The notes under the pieces: generated by a model
What the model was told of the DNA's origin: nothing
Database searches by the model: none
Seen by the model: only the letters and a program-made list of their open reading frames with translations
Program-made: the position numbers and the translations under genes
Shown here: one piece after another, positions 16,939-26,319 of the stretch
Position numbering within the stretch: the first letter of the stretch is position 1
Layout of the letters: the number at the start of each line of letters is the position of its first letter
From: Bacillus changyiensis
GTDB lineage: Bacteria > Bacillota > Bacilli > Bacillales > Bacillaceae
Assembly (NCBI RefSeq): GCF_027706145.1
Contig: NZ_JAQFWW010000002.1
Coordinates: forward strand, 620,001-684,000
Reading direction: 5' to 3'
DNA length: 64,000 bases

Positions 16939-17571
16939 TCATGCTTTGTGATTGATTAAATTAAGTTTTGTCCCTTTGTGAACCGCACAATAACGCGATG
17001 TCACTTTCAGTTTTCTATAAATTTTACTTAAATGATATTCAACATTTCGTGTTGACATTTGTAAGTCAGCAGCAATCTCTTTATTCGTTTTTCCAGCTGC
17101 CACTAGCTGCAAAATATCAAGTTCACCGCTTGTCAGATGATCATCTACTACTAATTTGCTATCTAATTTTAGTTTCTGCAACAAATTATCAGGAAAGAGA
17201 ACAGCTCCTTTTAAACACATTAATATGCTGGACGCAATCATACTATCTGTATAACACTTATCAATAAACCCTTTAATACCCGCTTCAACTAATTTATTAA
17301 AATAGGAATAAATTTCATCACCTGAAAACATAATCATGATTTTAGCATCAGGTATCATTTCTAATGTTCTAAGAGATAATTCCAAACCATTCATACTTGG
17401 CATTTTTAAATCGTAAAGAAAGACGTCTATTGGCGGTGGTGAATCTTTCAAATCATTCAAAGCCTCACCACCTTCATGGTACACGATGACTTCCATATTG
17501 TATTTTTTTAAGATTTCCTTCATTCCTGAGGTCAACACTCTGTAGTCGTCTACTAATAAAACGCGTACCAT
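16939..17571 (-). CDS. ComA/NarL-type response regulator
   Basis: Two-component transcription factor. The receiver domain (about residues 1-120) has the acidic pair LVDDY, the phospho-acceptor Asp in FLYDLKMPSMNG and the conserved Lys in GFIDKCY. The C-terminal LuxR-type helix-turn-helix LTSGELDILQLVAAGKTNKE is followed by IAADLQMSTRNVEYHLSKIY. Length 210 and architecture match ComA. AAGGAGG precedes the ATG by seven bases. There is no histidine kinase beside it, and its only neighbour is an ABC exporter relic, so it is an orphan here. Direct targets cannot be read from the sequence. Confidence 0.85.
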   Translation of the reverse strand: MVRVLLVDDYRVLTSGMKEILKKYNMEVIVYHEGGEALNDLKDSPPPIDVFLYDLKMPSMNGLELSLRTLEMIPDAKIMIMFSGDEIYSYFNKLVEAGIKGFIDKCYTDSMIASSILMCLKGAVLFPDNLLQKLKLDSKLVVDDHLTSGELDILQLVAAGKTNKEIAADLQMSTRNVEYHLSKIYRKLKVTSRYCAVHKGTKLNLINHKA

Positions 17572-17779
17572 AGGTAAACCTCCTTAAAGTAAATCTCCTC
17601 CGAATCAATACTCACAAGTTTGAAGATCACTGTAAAATTACCACTTTATTCTATTATATCATGAAAATGTAATCGACCGGAAGTCATTAGGAGATAGAAT
17701 AACCAAACTTGGTAATCAGCAATTTTGTCGCAGATGAGTTGGGGATAGTAAAAGAAGAGAATTGAGTCTGGCAAAATAA

Positions 17780-17823
17780 AAAAACTGCATCACAATTGTT
17801 TGAAAGGACAATTGGATGCAGTT
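17780..17823 (-). terminator. Terminator of the qox operon
   Basis: AACTGCAT and ATGCAGTT with inner CAATTG pairings form a long stem just downstream of qoxD, followed by seven T residues on the minus strand. Confidence 0.85.
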
Positions 17824-17848
17824 GATAAGCAAAAACGCCTCTTGTTGA

Positions 17849-18223
17849 TTAATGTCCGCTATGCATATGCTCAGAATGCTTTTCACCCGGAGATCCACCT
17901 TTTGGGTTATCACCGTGATGACTATGAGCAGCAAAGATCCAAACTGATCCTACTACGATAGCAATAGCTATAAAGGCCGCAAACAATGTGTTACCCACCT
18001 GAATACTACCACTATCACTTTCAGTCATGTGCATAAACATTAATAGCTGTAAAGCGGCCTGAATAATAGCAAAACCAAAAATGATCCATAGAATGGCCGT
18101 CATACTTAAATCAGTATATAAAGCCACCCATAATGCCAATAAAGTTAGCACAATAGACAACACAAAACCTACGATATGCTTCCAAGGAAAGTGGCTATGC
18201 TCAGCCGATTTTTTTGTGGCCAT
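17849..18223 (-). CDS. qoxD: Cytochrome aa3 quinol oxidase subunit IV
   Basis: Small accessory subunit of the heme-copper menaquinol oxidase. The 124 residues contain three membrane segments and a His-rich C-terminus (HSHHGDNPKGG..HMHSGH). Length equals that of B. subtilis QoxD. The start ATG shares bases with the qoxC stop (TAATG), implying translational coupling; the frame opens 24 codons earlier, inside qoxC, but has no support. It is the last gene of qoxABCD, followed by a strong terminator. Confidence 0.95.
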   Translation of the reverse strand: MATKKSAEHSHFPWKHIVGFVLSIVLTLLALWVALYTDLSMTAILWIIFGFAIIQAALQLLMFMHMTESDSGSIQVGNTLFAAFIAIAIVVGSVWIFAAHSHHGDNPKGGSPGEKHSEHMHSGH

Positions 18224-18837
18224 TATACATTCACCAACCCTATCAAATAGACACCGGTAAAGATGAAGATCCATACCACGTCTAAAAAGTGCCAATACAA
18301 ACTTGAAATGAACAATTTGGCAGAAGTTTGCGGTGTTAATCCGCGTTTTTTCGTCTGTAATAAAATGCCGATAATCCAGAAGATACCGATGGAAACGTGC
18401 AATCCATGTGTTCCTAACAGGACAAAAAATGCTGACCAGTAAGCACTAGTTGATAAAGTGGCACCTTCATGTACATAATGTGTGAACTCCATGATTTCGA
18501 AGCCAACAAAGCCTGCACCGAGCAAGAGTGTAATGATCATCCAGATCATCACACCTTTTAAGCTCCCTCTTCGCATTTCATGAACGGCAATTCCGCACGT
18601 GAAACTGCTGGTTAAAAGTAGGAATGTCATGATTAAAACAAGCTTGGCATCAAACAGTTCTGCTGGCAATACACCTCCGGCTGTTCTATTATGAAGAACA
18701 GCGTAGGTCGAAAATAGCGTGGAGAATAAGGCGATCTCCGCCCCTAGAAAAATCCAAAAGCCAAGGATGTTCAATCTTCCTGTCTCTGACTGATATTCCA
18801 TAGGAGCGTTAGAGTTGCCATGTTCTGCATGTTCCAT
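18223..18837 (-). CDS. qoxC: Cytochrome aa3 quinol oxidase subunit III
   Basis: Five-span membrane subunit III of the quinol oxidase, 204 residues as in B. subtilis. Family motifs GFWIFLGAEIALFSTLFSTY at the N-terminus and LLGTHGLHVSIGIFWI are visible. AAGGAGG precedes the ATG. It lies 14 bases after qoxB and overlaps the start of qoxD. It stabilises subunit I and shapes the oxygen and proton paths. Confidence 0.96.
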   Translation of the reverse strand: MEHAEHGNSNAPMEYQSETGRLNILGFWIFLGAEIALFSTLFSTYAVLHNRTAGGVLPAELFDAKLVLIMTFLLLTSSFTCGIAVHEMRRGSLKGVMIWMIITLLLGAGFVGFEIMEFTHYVHEGATLSTSAYWSAFFVLLGTHGLHVSIGIFWIIGILLQTKKRGLTPQTSAKLFISSLYWHFLDVVWIFIFTGVYLIGLVNV

Positions 18838-18851
18838 TAATCACGCCTCCT

Positions 18852-20801
18852 TTACTTGGCACTCTTTCGTTCAATCTCTTTTATTTCCTCAACACTTACA
18901 TAATAACCGTCATCATATTCAAAAGAACGAAGAATCATACAGAGGAATACCCCGATCAAGCCGGCGATTCCCATCCAAAACCACTCAAAGACAAGTCCAA
19001 ACCCGGCAATTCCGAAAAATACCGACATAATAAATGGTCGACCTGAATTGCTTGGCATATGAATCTTCTTAAATTTACTTTCAGGATGAACATCAACTTT
19101 ATCTTCTTTCATTTTCCAAAAAGCGTCATTTCCTTTGACTTCAGGAAGGACCGCAAAGTTATAATGCGGTGGAATCGCAGAAGAAGTAGCCCATTCAAGG
19201 CTTCGACCTACTCCCCATGAATCTCCTGATTCCTCACGTTTTGAATGACGGAAACTGTAGAAAATGTTATAGCAAAGAACGATAAACCCGGCAGCCATCA
19301 GCAATGCGCCAAGTGTTGCAACCATATTCAATGCAGTCCAACCGTCTTCTGCCCCATACGTGTAAATACGGCGTGGCATTCCCTGTAGCCCTAAGAAATA
19401 CATTGGGAAGAAACAGATGTTAAATCCGGTCATAAACAACCAGAAGAACCATTTCCCGAGACGCTCATTCAGTTTATACCCAAACATTTTTGGATACCAG
19501 AAGATCAATCCAGCAAAACAAGCAAATACCGTACCCGCAATTAACACGTAATGGAAGTGTGATACAAGGAAGTATGTGTTGTGATATTGGTAATCTGCTG
19601 CTGCCATAGCCAACATTACACCTGTTACCCCACCGATCACAAAGTTTGGAATAAATGCAAGTGACCACAGCATCGGCGTTGTAATATTAATTCTGCCTCG
19701 ATGTAGTGTTAACAACCAGTTAAATATTTTAACCCCGGTTGGTACCGATATCGCCATTGTCGTGATCGAGAAGAATGAGTTGACTGCTGCACTATTACCC
19801 ATTGTGAAAAAGTGATGCAACCAAACGAGAAAGCTGAGAACGGAAATTGCGACAATTGAATAAACCATCGCCTTATAACCGAACAGTTGTTTTTTCGCAA
19901 ACGCTGCGATAATTTCTGAAAAAATACCGAATGCCGGCAAGATCACAATATATACTTCAGGATGCCCCCAAATCCAGAACAAGTTCGCCCAAAGCATCGG
20001 CATTCCACCGTTTTGCAAAGTGAAAAATGCTGATCCGAATAAACGGTCAAAGGTCATCAGTGCCAAAGCGACTGTTAAAACAGGGAAAGCAAAAATGATG
20101 ATCACACAAGTAATTAAAGTTGTCCATGTGAACATCGGCATCCGCCAAAGCGTCATACCTTTTGTTCGCATTTTCAAAATGGTTACCATAAAGTTAATCC
20201 CGGTTAGCAATGTACCAATACCCGAGATTTGCAAACCGAGCAAATAATAGTTTTGCCCAGGCCCTGGACTCATTTCATTTCCGGCCAGCGGCATGTATGC
20301 AGTCCAACCTGCATTTGGTGAACCACCGATGACAAATGAAATATTAAACAGCATGGCCCCGACCATAAACGTCCAGAAGCTTAAGTTGTTTAAGTATGGA
20401 AATGCAACATCACGAGCCCCTATTTGAAGAGGGATCACAACGTTCATGAGTCCGATGAGAAACGGCATCGCCATGAAAATGATCATAATTGTACCGTGTG
20501 TTGTAAAAACTTCATTATAATGATTCGAATCTAAAAAACCGTTATCAGGAAGCGTGAGCTGGGCACGCATCATTAATCCATCAACACCACCGCGGAAGAA
20601 CATAATCACCGCTGCGATAATATACATAATCCCTAGGCGTTTATGATCGACAGTCGTAATCCACTCTTCCCATAGCCATTTCCACTTTTTAAAATAAGTA
20701 AGTACAAAGACTATAGCAATTGATGTTAGTAAAATCGAAATTTGTGCGCCAAGAATGAGTGGATCACCAGTGATGATGAATTCGTCCCATTTGAAATTCA
20801 T
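18852..20801 (-). CDS. qoxB: Cytochrome aa3 quinol oxidase subunit I
   Basis: Catalytic subunit I of the proton-pumping menaquinol oxidase that reduces oxygen to water. The 649-residue protein has about 14 membrane segments. Visible metal ligands include the FTTHGTIMI His for the low-spin heme, [14 protein letters not shown] with the CuB His and cross-linked Tyr, [10 protein letters not shown] with the CuB His pair, and [10 protein letters not shown] with the two heme ligands. It is 17 bases after qoxA and is translated from its own site. This is the principal oxidase of aerobic growth in Bacillus. Confidence 0.98.
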   Translation of the reverse strand: MNFKWDEFIITGDPLILGAQISILLTSIAIVFVLTYFKKWKWLWEEWITTVDHKRLGIMYIIAAVIMFFRGGVDGLMMRAQLTLPDNGFLDSNHYNEVFTTHGTIMIIFMAMPFLIGLMNVVIPLQIGARDVAFPYLNNLSFWTFMVGAMLFNISFVIGGSPNAGWTAYMPLAGNEMSPGPGQNYYLLGLQISGIGTLLTGINFMVTILKMRTKGMTLWRMPMFTWTTLITCVIIIFAFPVLTVALALMTFDRLFGSAFFTLQNGGMPMLWANLFWIWGHPEVYIVILPAFGIFSEIIAAFAKKQLFGYKAMVYSIVAISVLSFLVWLHHFFTMGNSAAVNSFFSITTMAISVPTGVKIFNWLLTLHRGRINITTPMLWSLAFIPNFVIGGVTGVMLAMAAADYQYHNTYFLVSHFHYVLIAGTVFACFAGLIFWYPKMFGYKLNERLGKWFFWLFMTGFNICFFPMYFLGLQGMPRRIYTYGAEDGWTALNMVATLGALLMAAGFIVLCYNIFYSFRHSKREESGDSWGVGRSLEWATSSAIPPHYNFAVLPEVKGNDAFWKMKEDKVDVHPESKFKKIHMPSNSGRPFIMSVFFGIAGFGLVFEWFWMGIAGLIGVFLCMILRSFEYDDGYYVSVEEIKEIERKSAK

Positions 20802-20818
20802 GAATGCTTCCTCCTTTC

Positions 20819-21790
20819 CTAGTGAGAATCATGTTCTTTAGAATGATGGTCATGTTTTTTCGTTTTGTCCGTTTTCACATTTTCAAATGGATCTGATTTT
20901 GAGTGCGGAGATAAAGGAACATATCCTAATCTTTTACGAGCTTTTATCGCATACTCTGCGTCATTACCATGTTTGACATATTTTAAATGTGTGGATGAAA
21001 ACGTCATTTCCTCTGCATGTCGAGGAAGCATGAGCATATCATATTGACTCTTTGTCAATTTTGGAGCTTCTTTTTGCGTTTTCTTTACCCATTCATTAAA
21101 GCTTTTTTCTGAAACTGCATTGACATTGAACTTTTGCTCTGCAAATCCTTCACCCGTGAAATTTGCATTGCGCCCCTTATAAGTTCCTTCATGGTCTGCC
21201 TGTAAATATTGCTCCATTTCCATGCCTGACATCGCATATTTCTGTCCACCAAGCTGTGGAATCCACAAAGATGCCATGGAATCAGCTGAAGCAATTTTAA
21301 ACAATATTGGCCTGTCAGTTGGGATATTCAAATAGTTTACTGTTTCGATTTCTTGTTCCGGATAGCTGAACACCCACTTCCAATCAACAGATGTAGCGTA
21401 AACAACTAAAGGTTCCTTATCCTTTGAAGCTTTAGGAGCCTCTTCCAGAGAGTAAATTGCACGAACAGTTGGTACAGACAGTGCGATAACAATTAAAATC
21501 GGAACCACTGTCCAGACAATTTCCAAAAACACATTTCCTTCTGCTTCAGGGGTGTAAGTAGATTTCTTGTGTTCACGATATTTCACGATCATAATTGTGA
21601 AAAGGACAAAAACGACTGCAACAATAAACAGCATAAAGCCAATCGATAATAAGATCAGATCTTTTTGCTGTGAAGCAACCGGCCCTTTAGGATCTAATAC
21701 CGCGATTTCACTGCACCCGCCTAATAAAAAAATAAATGAAAGCATTGCAAGCAGAATCAGTGGTTTGAACGCTCTGAACAAGAGGATCAC
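20819..21790 (-). CDS. qoxA: Cytochrome aa3 quinol oxidase subunit II (lipoprotein)
   Basis: Subunit II, which passes electrons from menaquinol. The N-terminus is a lipoprotein signal with lipobox LLGGC, so it is lipid-anchored outside, followed by two membrane spans and a cupredoxin-like outer domain. The CuA ligands of cytochrome c oxidases are absent, as expected for a quinol oxidase. I start at GTG, one codon after the first ATG, because AAGGAAGG is better spaced and the protein then begins [11 protein letters not shown] like its homologues. The His/Lys-rich tail is variable. First gene of qoxABCD. Confidence 0.94.
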   Translation of the reverse strand: MILLFRAFKPLILLAMLSFIFLLGGCSEIAVLDPKGPVASQQKDLILLSIGFMLFIVAVVFVLFTIMIVKYREHKKSTYTPEAEGNVFLEIVWTVVPILIVIALSVPTVRAIYSLEEAPKASKDKEPLVVYATSVDWKWVFSYPEQEIETVNYLNIPTDRPILFKIASADSMASLWIPQLGGQKYAMSGMEMEQYLQADHEGTYKGRNANFTGEGFAEQKFNVNAVSEKSFNEWVKKTQKEAPKLTKSQYDMLMLPRHAEEMTFSSTHLKYVKHGNDAEYAIKARKRLGYVPLSPHSKSDPFENVKTDKTKKHDHHSKEHDSH

Positions 21791-21919
21791 CATCCTTCCT
21801 TATCAGTGTATAAATTTGGCCAGAATATCAAAATAGGATTCTGAAATAACTTTTCTTCTACCTTGCTATGTTAACAAAATATTCACCAATTAGTCTTATT
21901 TTTTTCAAAAGTTCACTTT

Positions 21920-21949
21920 ATTTTCACCTAAATGTCATAAAATTGTCAA
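21920..21949 (-). promoter_or_regulatory. Predicted promoter of qoxABCD
   Basis: On the minus strand a perfect TTGACA is followed after 18 bases by GAAAAT. It lies about 130 bases upstream of qoxA inside a 352-base gene-free region (21791-22142) that is otherwise AT-rich and holds the galE terminator at its far end. No cre site was found there. Confidence 0.45.
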
Positions 21950-22090
21950 AGATTTTTCATAAAGTTGTGAGCTTCGTCGGAAGTTAAATGTAATTTTGTG
22001 GTACATTTTACATATAAACCAAATAAAGAATATAAAAGTTAAAATCGGTATTTGTGTTAAATTAAGGTTTATTAAAATAAAAAAATAGTT

Positions 22091-22121
22091 AAAAAAAGAG
22101 CTTATCACAAGGGATAAGCTC
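22091..22121 (-). terminator. Intrinsic terminator of galE
   Basis: GAGCTTATC and GATAAGCTC form a 9-base stem with a short loop; seven T residues follow on the minus strand. Confidence 0.9.
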
Positions 22122-22142
22122 CTTCTTTTACCTTACCATTCA

Positions 22143-23132
22143 TCAACTTTGATATCCATTAGGATGGCTTAGAAACCAATCCCATGCACTCTTAATCATA
22201 ATGTCTAGCTCTGCGTTTTTCGGCTCCCAACCAAGTTCCTTTAATGCTTTTTCTGAGGAGGCAATCAGCTGGGCTGGATCCCCCGCGCGCCGCTCGGCGA
22301 TCTCAGCAGGAATAGCATGACCGGTTACTTTTCGGGCTACTTCAACGACCTCTTTAACAGAAAAACCTTCCCCGTTTCCAAGATTGTAAACAGCACTTTC
22401 TCCACCTTTTCGCAGCCGTTCCACCGCAAGAATATGCGCATTCACTAAATCCATAACATGAATATAATCTCTGATACAGGTGCCATCAGAAGTTGGATAG
22501 TCATCTCCGAATATCATAATCTTGTCTCGTTTTCCAAGTGCCACTTGGAGGATGATCGGGATCAGGTGAGTTTCAGGTTGATGATCCTCACCAATCAAGC
22601 CTTGTGTATGCGCACCAGCAACATTAAAGTAACGGAGCACTACATGGCGAATGCCATAAGCTTTTTCCGACCATTTCAACATTTTTTCAATGGCAAGCTT
22701 TGTTTCTCCATATGGATTCGTCGGTTCAGTTATATCCGTTTCCATAATGGGAATTCGCTTAGGTTCTCCATATACAGCTGCAGTTGATGAAAAGACAATG
22801 TTTTCAACAGAGAACTCTTTCATCACCTCTAATAAACATACAGCCCCATAAACATTATTATCATAATATTTCAGTGGCTCTATTACACTTTCACCTACTA
22901 ATGAATCAGCCGCAAAATGCATAACCGCCTCAATTTCATTTTCCTGAAACACATTTTTGAGAAATTGACGATCTCGTAGATCTCCTTTATAAAAAGCAGC
23001 TCCGGGCAGAATTGCTTCCTCATGCCCTGTTTGCAAATTATCGATGACAACGACATCTTCATGACGGCTTAATAGCTCTGCAACCGCATGACTGCCAATA
23101 AAACCGGCCCCTCCGCATACTAAAATTGCCAA
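22143..23132 (-). CDS. galE: UDP-glucose 4-epimerase
   Basis: Extended short-chain dehydrogenase that interconverts UDP-glucose and UDP-galactose (Leloir pathway and cell-surface glycans). The NAD motif GGAGFIGSH is at residues 7-15; SSTAAVYG and YGETK (Tyr and Lys of the catalytic set) and RYFNVAGA follow. At 329 residues it is of normal length. The start is TTG, with AAGGGAG about nine bases upstream. It stands alone with its own terminator; there is no galK or galT in the window, so a role in surface polysaccharide precursor supply is as likely as galactose breakdown. Confidence 0.94.
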   Translation of the reverse strand: MAILVCGGAGFIGSHAVAELLSRHEDVVVIDNLQTGHEEAILPGAAFYKGDLRDRQFLKNVFQENEIEAVMHFAADSLVGESVIEPLKYYDNNVYGAVCLLEVMKEFSVENIVFSSTAAVYGEPKRIPIMETDITEPTNPYGETKLAIEKMLKWSEKAYGIRHVVLRYFNVAGAHTQGLIGEDHQPETHLIPIILQVALGKRDKIMIFGDDYPTSDGTCIRDYIHVMDLVNAHILAVERLRKGGESAVYNLGNGEGFSVKEVVEVARKVTGHAIPAEIAERRAGDPAQLIASSEKALKELGWEPKNAELDIMIKSAWDWFLSHPNGYQS

Positions 23133-23826
23133 CTCTTTTCTCTCCCTTCACAAACTCACCATAAACATATTGAATAAAACCAAGCCTTTTTATTTTATCA
23201 CCTTACAGTGTTTTCATTATCAAAATGACACGATCAAATAAAAATAGATCCAAAGACCTTATTTACAAAATGGAATTCTCTCGAAAAACTTGTTACTTTA
23301 CTAATAAAATGGAAATTTTTAGTTTTATAATTGCGACTTTTTTCACTTGTATTGAAAATATTACGCCTTGTCACATAGTTAAATTTTTTAAATAGTATTT
23401 TTGGATTATTTGTTTTTTCTCCAACCGCCCAAATAAGCAAAAAGAACTCTGACTAATATCCTATTTATTTCTTGTTTGTTTCAAATGTATTTCAAAGATT
23501 TTTCCCTAATAAATCATTGTGTTTCCACTTTTTATTAATAAAAATACTTCATCTCTAATCGGATACAAACAATAATTTTTTAATAGGGAAAAATAATCAT
23601 TTTTTAATTGAATACTATCCAGTCAGTCATTGATTGTTTATTATTATAAGTAAGAATTTAAGTTTTTTTGGTTTTTTTAGTCAGTTATTTGGGGAATAGG
23701 TAGCTGGGCTCATTCTGCACTTATGAAATTTGTCATTGGTATTAAACGACTGTTGTTTTTCAACTTTCATACGTCTCAGGGAAGGGTTTTTTGAAATAAA
23801 CAACGTCTATTATATTGGAGGAGTCT
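23133..23826. other. Long AT-rich intergenic region upstream of slrA-like gene
   Basis: Almost 700 bases without a supported gene. In B. subtilis a TetR-type regulator gene (ywcC/slrC) sits in this position; no remnant of it could be read on either strand. A 68-codon minus-strand frame at 23234-23440 lacks a ribosome binding site and has biased composition, so I reject it. The region is rich in T- and A-runs and probably holds the slrA promoter, which I could not place. Confidence 0.6.
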
Positions 23827-23976
23827 ATGAATACTCAAACAAAACACAAGTTGGACGAAGATTGGTTGATTATGATGAAAGAGGCGAAAAATTTAGGATT
23901 ACATATTGAGGATGTCAAAAAATTTCTTCGCACTCAGTCAGCAGACAGAGATTCTGCTTCGCAACTGAAACAATAA
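23827..23976 (+). CDS. slrA: SlrA/SinI-family anti-repressor
   Basis: A 49-residue protein whose core KLDEDWLIMMKEAKNLGLHI followed by EDVKKFL is the SinI dimerisation helix pair. In SinI and SlrA this segment binds the SinR-type repressor and blocks it, switching cells towards biofilm matrix production and chaining. SlrA is preferred over SinI because the gene lies beside ywcB, as slrA does in B. subtilis, and because sinR is not adjacent. Ribosome binding site GGAGGAG lies five bases before the ATG. The neighbouring regulator gene that controls slrA in B. subtilis is missing, so its control must differ. Confidence 0.8.
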   Translation: MNTQTKHKLDEDWLIMMKEAKNLGLHIEDVKKFLRTQSADRDSASQLKQ

Positions 23977-24101
23977 CATTCAAACAGGCGGTTGTGCTTC
24001 TCAAAGATATTCAATCGGCTGTTTAAACACGTCTATAATACATATATTGGCCGCTTGTTTATCATCCATACTAGCAAAAAGTCTTTTTCCATTAAAGCAC
24101 C

Positions 24102-24145
24102 AGCCGTTTTGTCAGATTCTTAGATGAAACGGCTCTTTTACTTTT
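24102..24145 (+). terminator. Probable terminator of the slrA-like gene
   Basis: AGCCGTTT and AAACGGCT form an 8-base stem with a 17-base loop and are followed by CTTTTACTTTT. Confidence 0.7.
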
Positions 24146-24240
24146 GAGTATGAATTGACATTCTATATGAATGTTCAAGAATAAAACCTAAGTCTATCAC
24201 ATACCTTTTTAAGACAAATTCAGAGGAGGAATGAGGATTT

Positions 24241-24555
24241 ATGCTAGAAAAGCAAATCGATTACAACAAAGCTGTAACATCTCCGACATTTCAGAAGCTA
24301 TTGAAACGGAAACGTGCTTTTATTGTACCAATGGTCATATTCTTTTTGACATTTTACTTCTTGCTACCTCTTTTAACAGCTTACTTTGAATTCCTGAATC
24401 AACCTGCATTAGGTGCTATTACATGGGCATGGATTTTTGCTTTTGCACAATTTGTGATGACATGGACACTATGCATTGTTTATACGAAAAAAGCACAACA
24501 GTATGATAAATTGACAGAAGATTTCAAAAAAGAGATTGGGGGCGTTGGATCATGA
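24241..24555 (+). CDS. ywcB: DUF485 membrane protein YwcB
   Basis: DUF485 family, 104 residues, two membrane segments (about 25-47 and 60-82). Such proteins are encoded directly upstream of ActP-type acetate/monocarboxylate:sodium symporters, and here the stop codon overlaps the start of the symporter gene by four bases. It is probably a small partner subunit of YwcA. AGGAGG lies 11 bases and GAGG four bases before the ATG. The start MLEKQIDYNKAVTSPTFQKL is typical of the family. Confidence 0.9.
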   Translation: MLEKQIDYNKAVTSPTFQKLLKRKRAFIVPMVIFFLTFYFLLPLLTAYFEFLNQPALGAITWAWIFAFAQFVMTWTLCIVYTKKAQQYDKLTEDFKKEIGGVGS

Positions 24556-26087
24556 GTACGACTGCTTTTATTTTGTTTCTTGTTATTGTCAGTCTCACCC
24601 TTGTCATTACTTACTTTGCAGCAAGACAAACGAAAACAACTAGTGAGTTTTACACAGCTGGAGGAGGTCTTACAGGCCTGCAAAACGGAATGGCAATCGC
24701 TGGCGATTACATGTCAGCTGCTTCTTTTCTCGGAATTGCAGGGATGATCGCTTTGAATGGTTTTGATGGGTTTTTTTACAGTATTGGCTTTCTTGTCGCC
24801 TATTTGGTTGTTCTTTATATTGTGGCCGAGCCACTTCGAAACCTCGGTAAATTTACAATGGCTGATATGATTGCCTCCCGCTTTAAACAGAAAAAGATTC
24901 GTGGAGTTGCTGCATTAAATACCATCTCCATTTCAACATTCTATATGATCGCCCAACTCGTCGGTGCTGGAGCACTTATTAAACTTTTGCTCGGAATCAA
25001 TTATACGCTTGCAGTTTGTATTGTTGGCGTTTTAATGACCATTTACGTTGTGTTTGGTGGAATGATTGCAACAAGTTGGGTGCAAATCATTAAAGCCATT
25101 CTTTTAATGGCGGGTACACTTGTCATTTCAATTATCGTTTTTTCTAAATTCGGATTCAGTCTGACAAATATGTTTGAACAAATGAAAACAGCTACACCTC
25201 TTGGACCTGATTTCTTAAATCCAGGCAATAAATATAACGCTCCTTTGGAAACGCTTTCACTGAATTTGGCACTTGTCCTTGGAACAGCTGGACTTCCCCA
25301 CATTCTGATTCGATTTTACACTGTTAAAAATGCAAAAATCGCAAGAAAATCAGTGGTCTCAGCCACATGGTTTATTGGCATTTTTTATATTATGACAGTC
25401 TTTCTTGGTTTCGGTGCAGCTGCATTTGTCGGCTTTGACAATATTTTGGCGGCTGACCAAGCAGGAAATATGGCAGCACCACTTCTCGCCCAGGCACTTG
25501 GAGGAGATTTCTTGTTTGCGTTTGTCTCAGCCATCGCCTTTGCAACCATTTTAGCGGTTGTAACAGGTCTTGTGCTTTCAGCGGCTTCCGCCTTTGCTCA
25601 TGATATTTATAGTCAAATCATTAGAAAAGGCAAAGCAACTGAAAAAGAACAAATGGTTGCAGCAAGGTGGGCTTCTATTGGTGTATCTGTTCTTTCGATC
25701 CTGCTTGCTATCTTTGCTCAATCACTAAATGTCGCGTTTCTTGTCTCTTTAGCATTTGCTGTTGCTGCAAGTGCTAATTTACCACTCATCCTGTTCACTG
25801 TTTTTTGGAAAAGATTTAATGTGACAGGTGCACTAACAGGGAGTCTGACCGGGCTTCTGAGCGCGCTGATTCTTGTCTCTATCAGTCCAAGTGTCTGGGA
25901 TCCCGCCGGTGGCGCCATCCTTGTCGGAGAACCGCTCATTCCAATTTCAAACCCAGGAATATTTTCTATCCCTCTAGGTTTTTTAGGTGCTTATCTTGGA
26001 ACAATCTTCTCTTCAAAAGTAACAAACCAAGATCATTTTAATGAAATGAAAGTGAAAGCGCATACAGGAATTCATATGGAGCAATAA
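24552..26087 (+). CDS. ywcA: Sodium:solute symporter YwcA (acetate-permease type)
   Basis: Solute:sodium symporter (SSS, LeuT fold) of the ActP branch, 511 residues and about 13 membrane segments. SEFYTAGGGLTGLQNGMAIA followed by GDYMSAASFLG near the N-terminus is the branch signature, and GTAGLPHILIRFYTVK and SAASAFAHDIY are typical. The likely substrate is acetate or another short monocarboxylate; this follows from the family and the DUF485 partner and is not proven. It overlaps ywcB by four bases and ends in a strong terminator. No cre site was seen upstream. Confidence 0.92.
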   Translation: MSTTAFILFLVIVSLTLVITYFAARQTKTTSEFYTAGGGLTGLQNGMAIAGDYMSAASFLGIAGMIALNGFDGFFYSIGFLVAYLVVLYIVAEPLRNLGKFTMADMIASRFKQKKIRGVAALNTISISTFYMIAQLVGAGALIKLLLGINYTLAVCIVGVLMTIYVVFGGMIATSWVQIIKAILLMAGTLVISIIVFSKFGFSLTNMFEQMKTATPLGPDFLNPGNKYNAPLETLSLNLALVLGTAGLPHILIRFYTVKNAKIARKSVVSATWFIGIFYIMTVFLGFGAAAFVGFDNILAADQAGNMAAPLLAQALGGDFLFAFVSAIAFATILAVVTGLVLSAASAFAHDIYSQIIRKGKATEKEQMVAARWASIGVSVLSILLAIFAQSLNVAFLVSLAFAVAASANLPLILFTVFWKRFNVTGALTGSLTGLLSALILVSISPSVWDPAGGAILVGEPLIPISNPGIFSIPLGFLGAYLGTIFSSKVTNQDHFNEMKVKAHTGIHMEQ

Positions 26088-26175
26088 ACATTTCTTTTAA
26101 TTGATGATTCGCCCTCTCATCAAGGTATGATTTAAGTGACCCACGACTGTGTCACAGCCATTGATCCTGAGGATG

Positions 26176-26232
26176 CTTGAAGAGCCGCTCTGATCTTATA
26201 TAGAGATACAAAGCGGCTCTTCAAGACTTTTT
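26176..26232 (+). terminator. Intrinsic terminator of ywcBA
   Basis: A perfect 14-base stem (CTTGAAGAGCCGCT and complement) with a 22-base loop, followed by a T-rich tract. Confidence 0.9.
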
Positions 26233-26319
26233 CACTAGAACATAGAAATTTGAGTTATAAATATTTGTTCATTATAATGAAACAAGATTCAATCCCCGAA
26301 AAGAAGCGAGTGATAATCT

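Noticed and set aside
23234-23440. 68-codon minus-strand open frame between galE and the slrA-like gene
   Set aside because: No ribosome binding site, Phe/Asn/Lys-biased composition from AT-rich sequence, no family resemblance.
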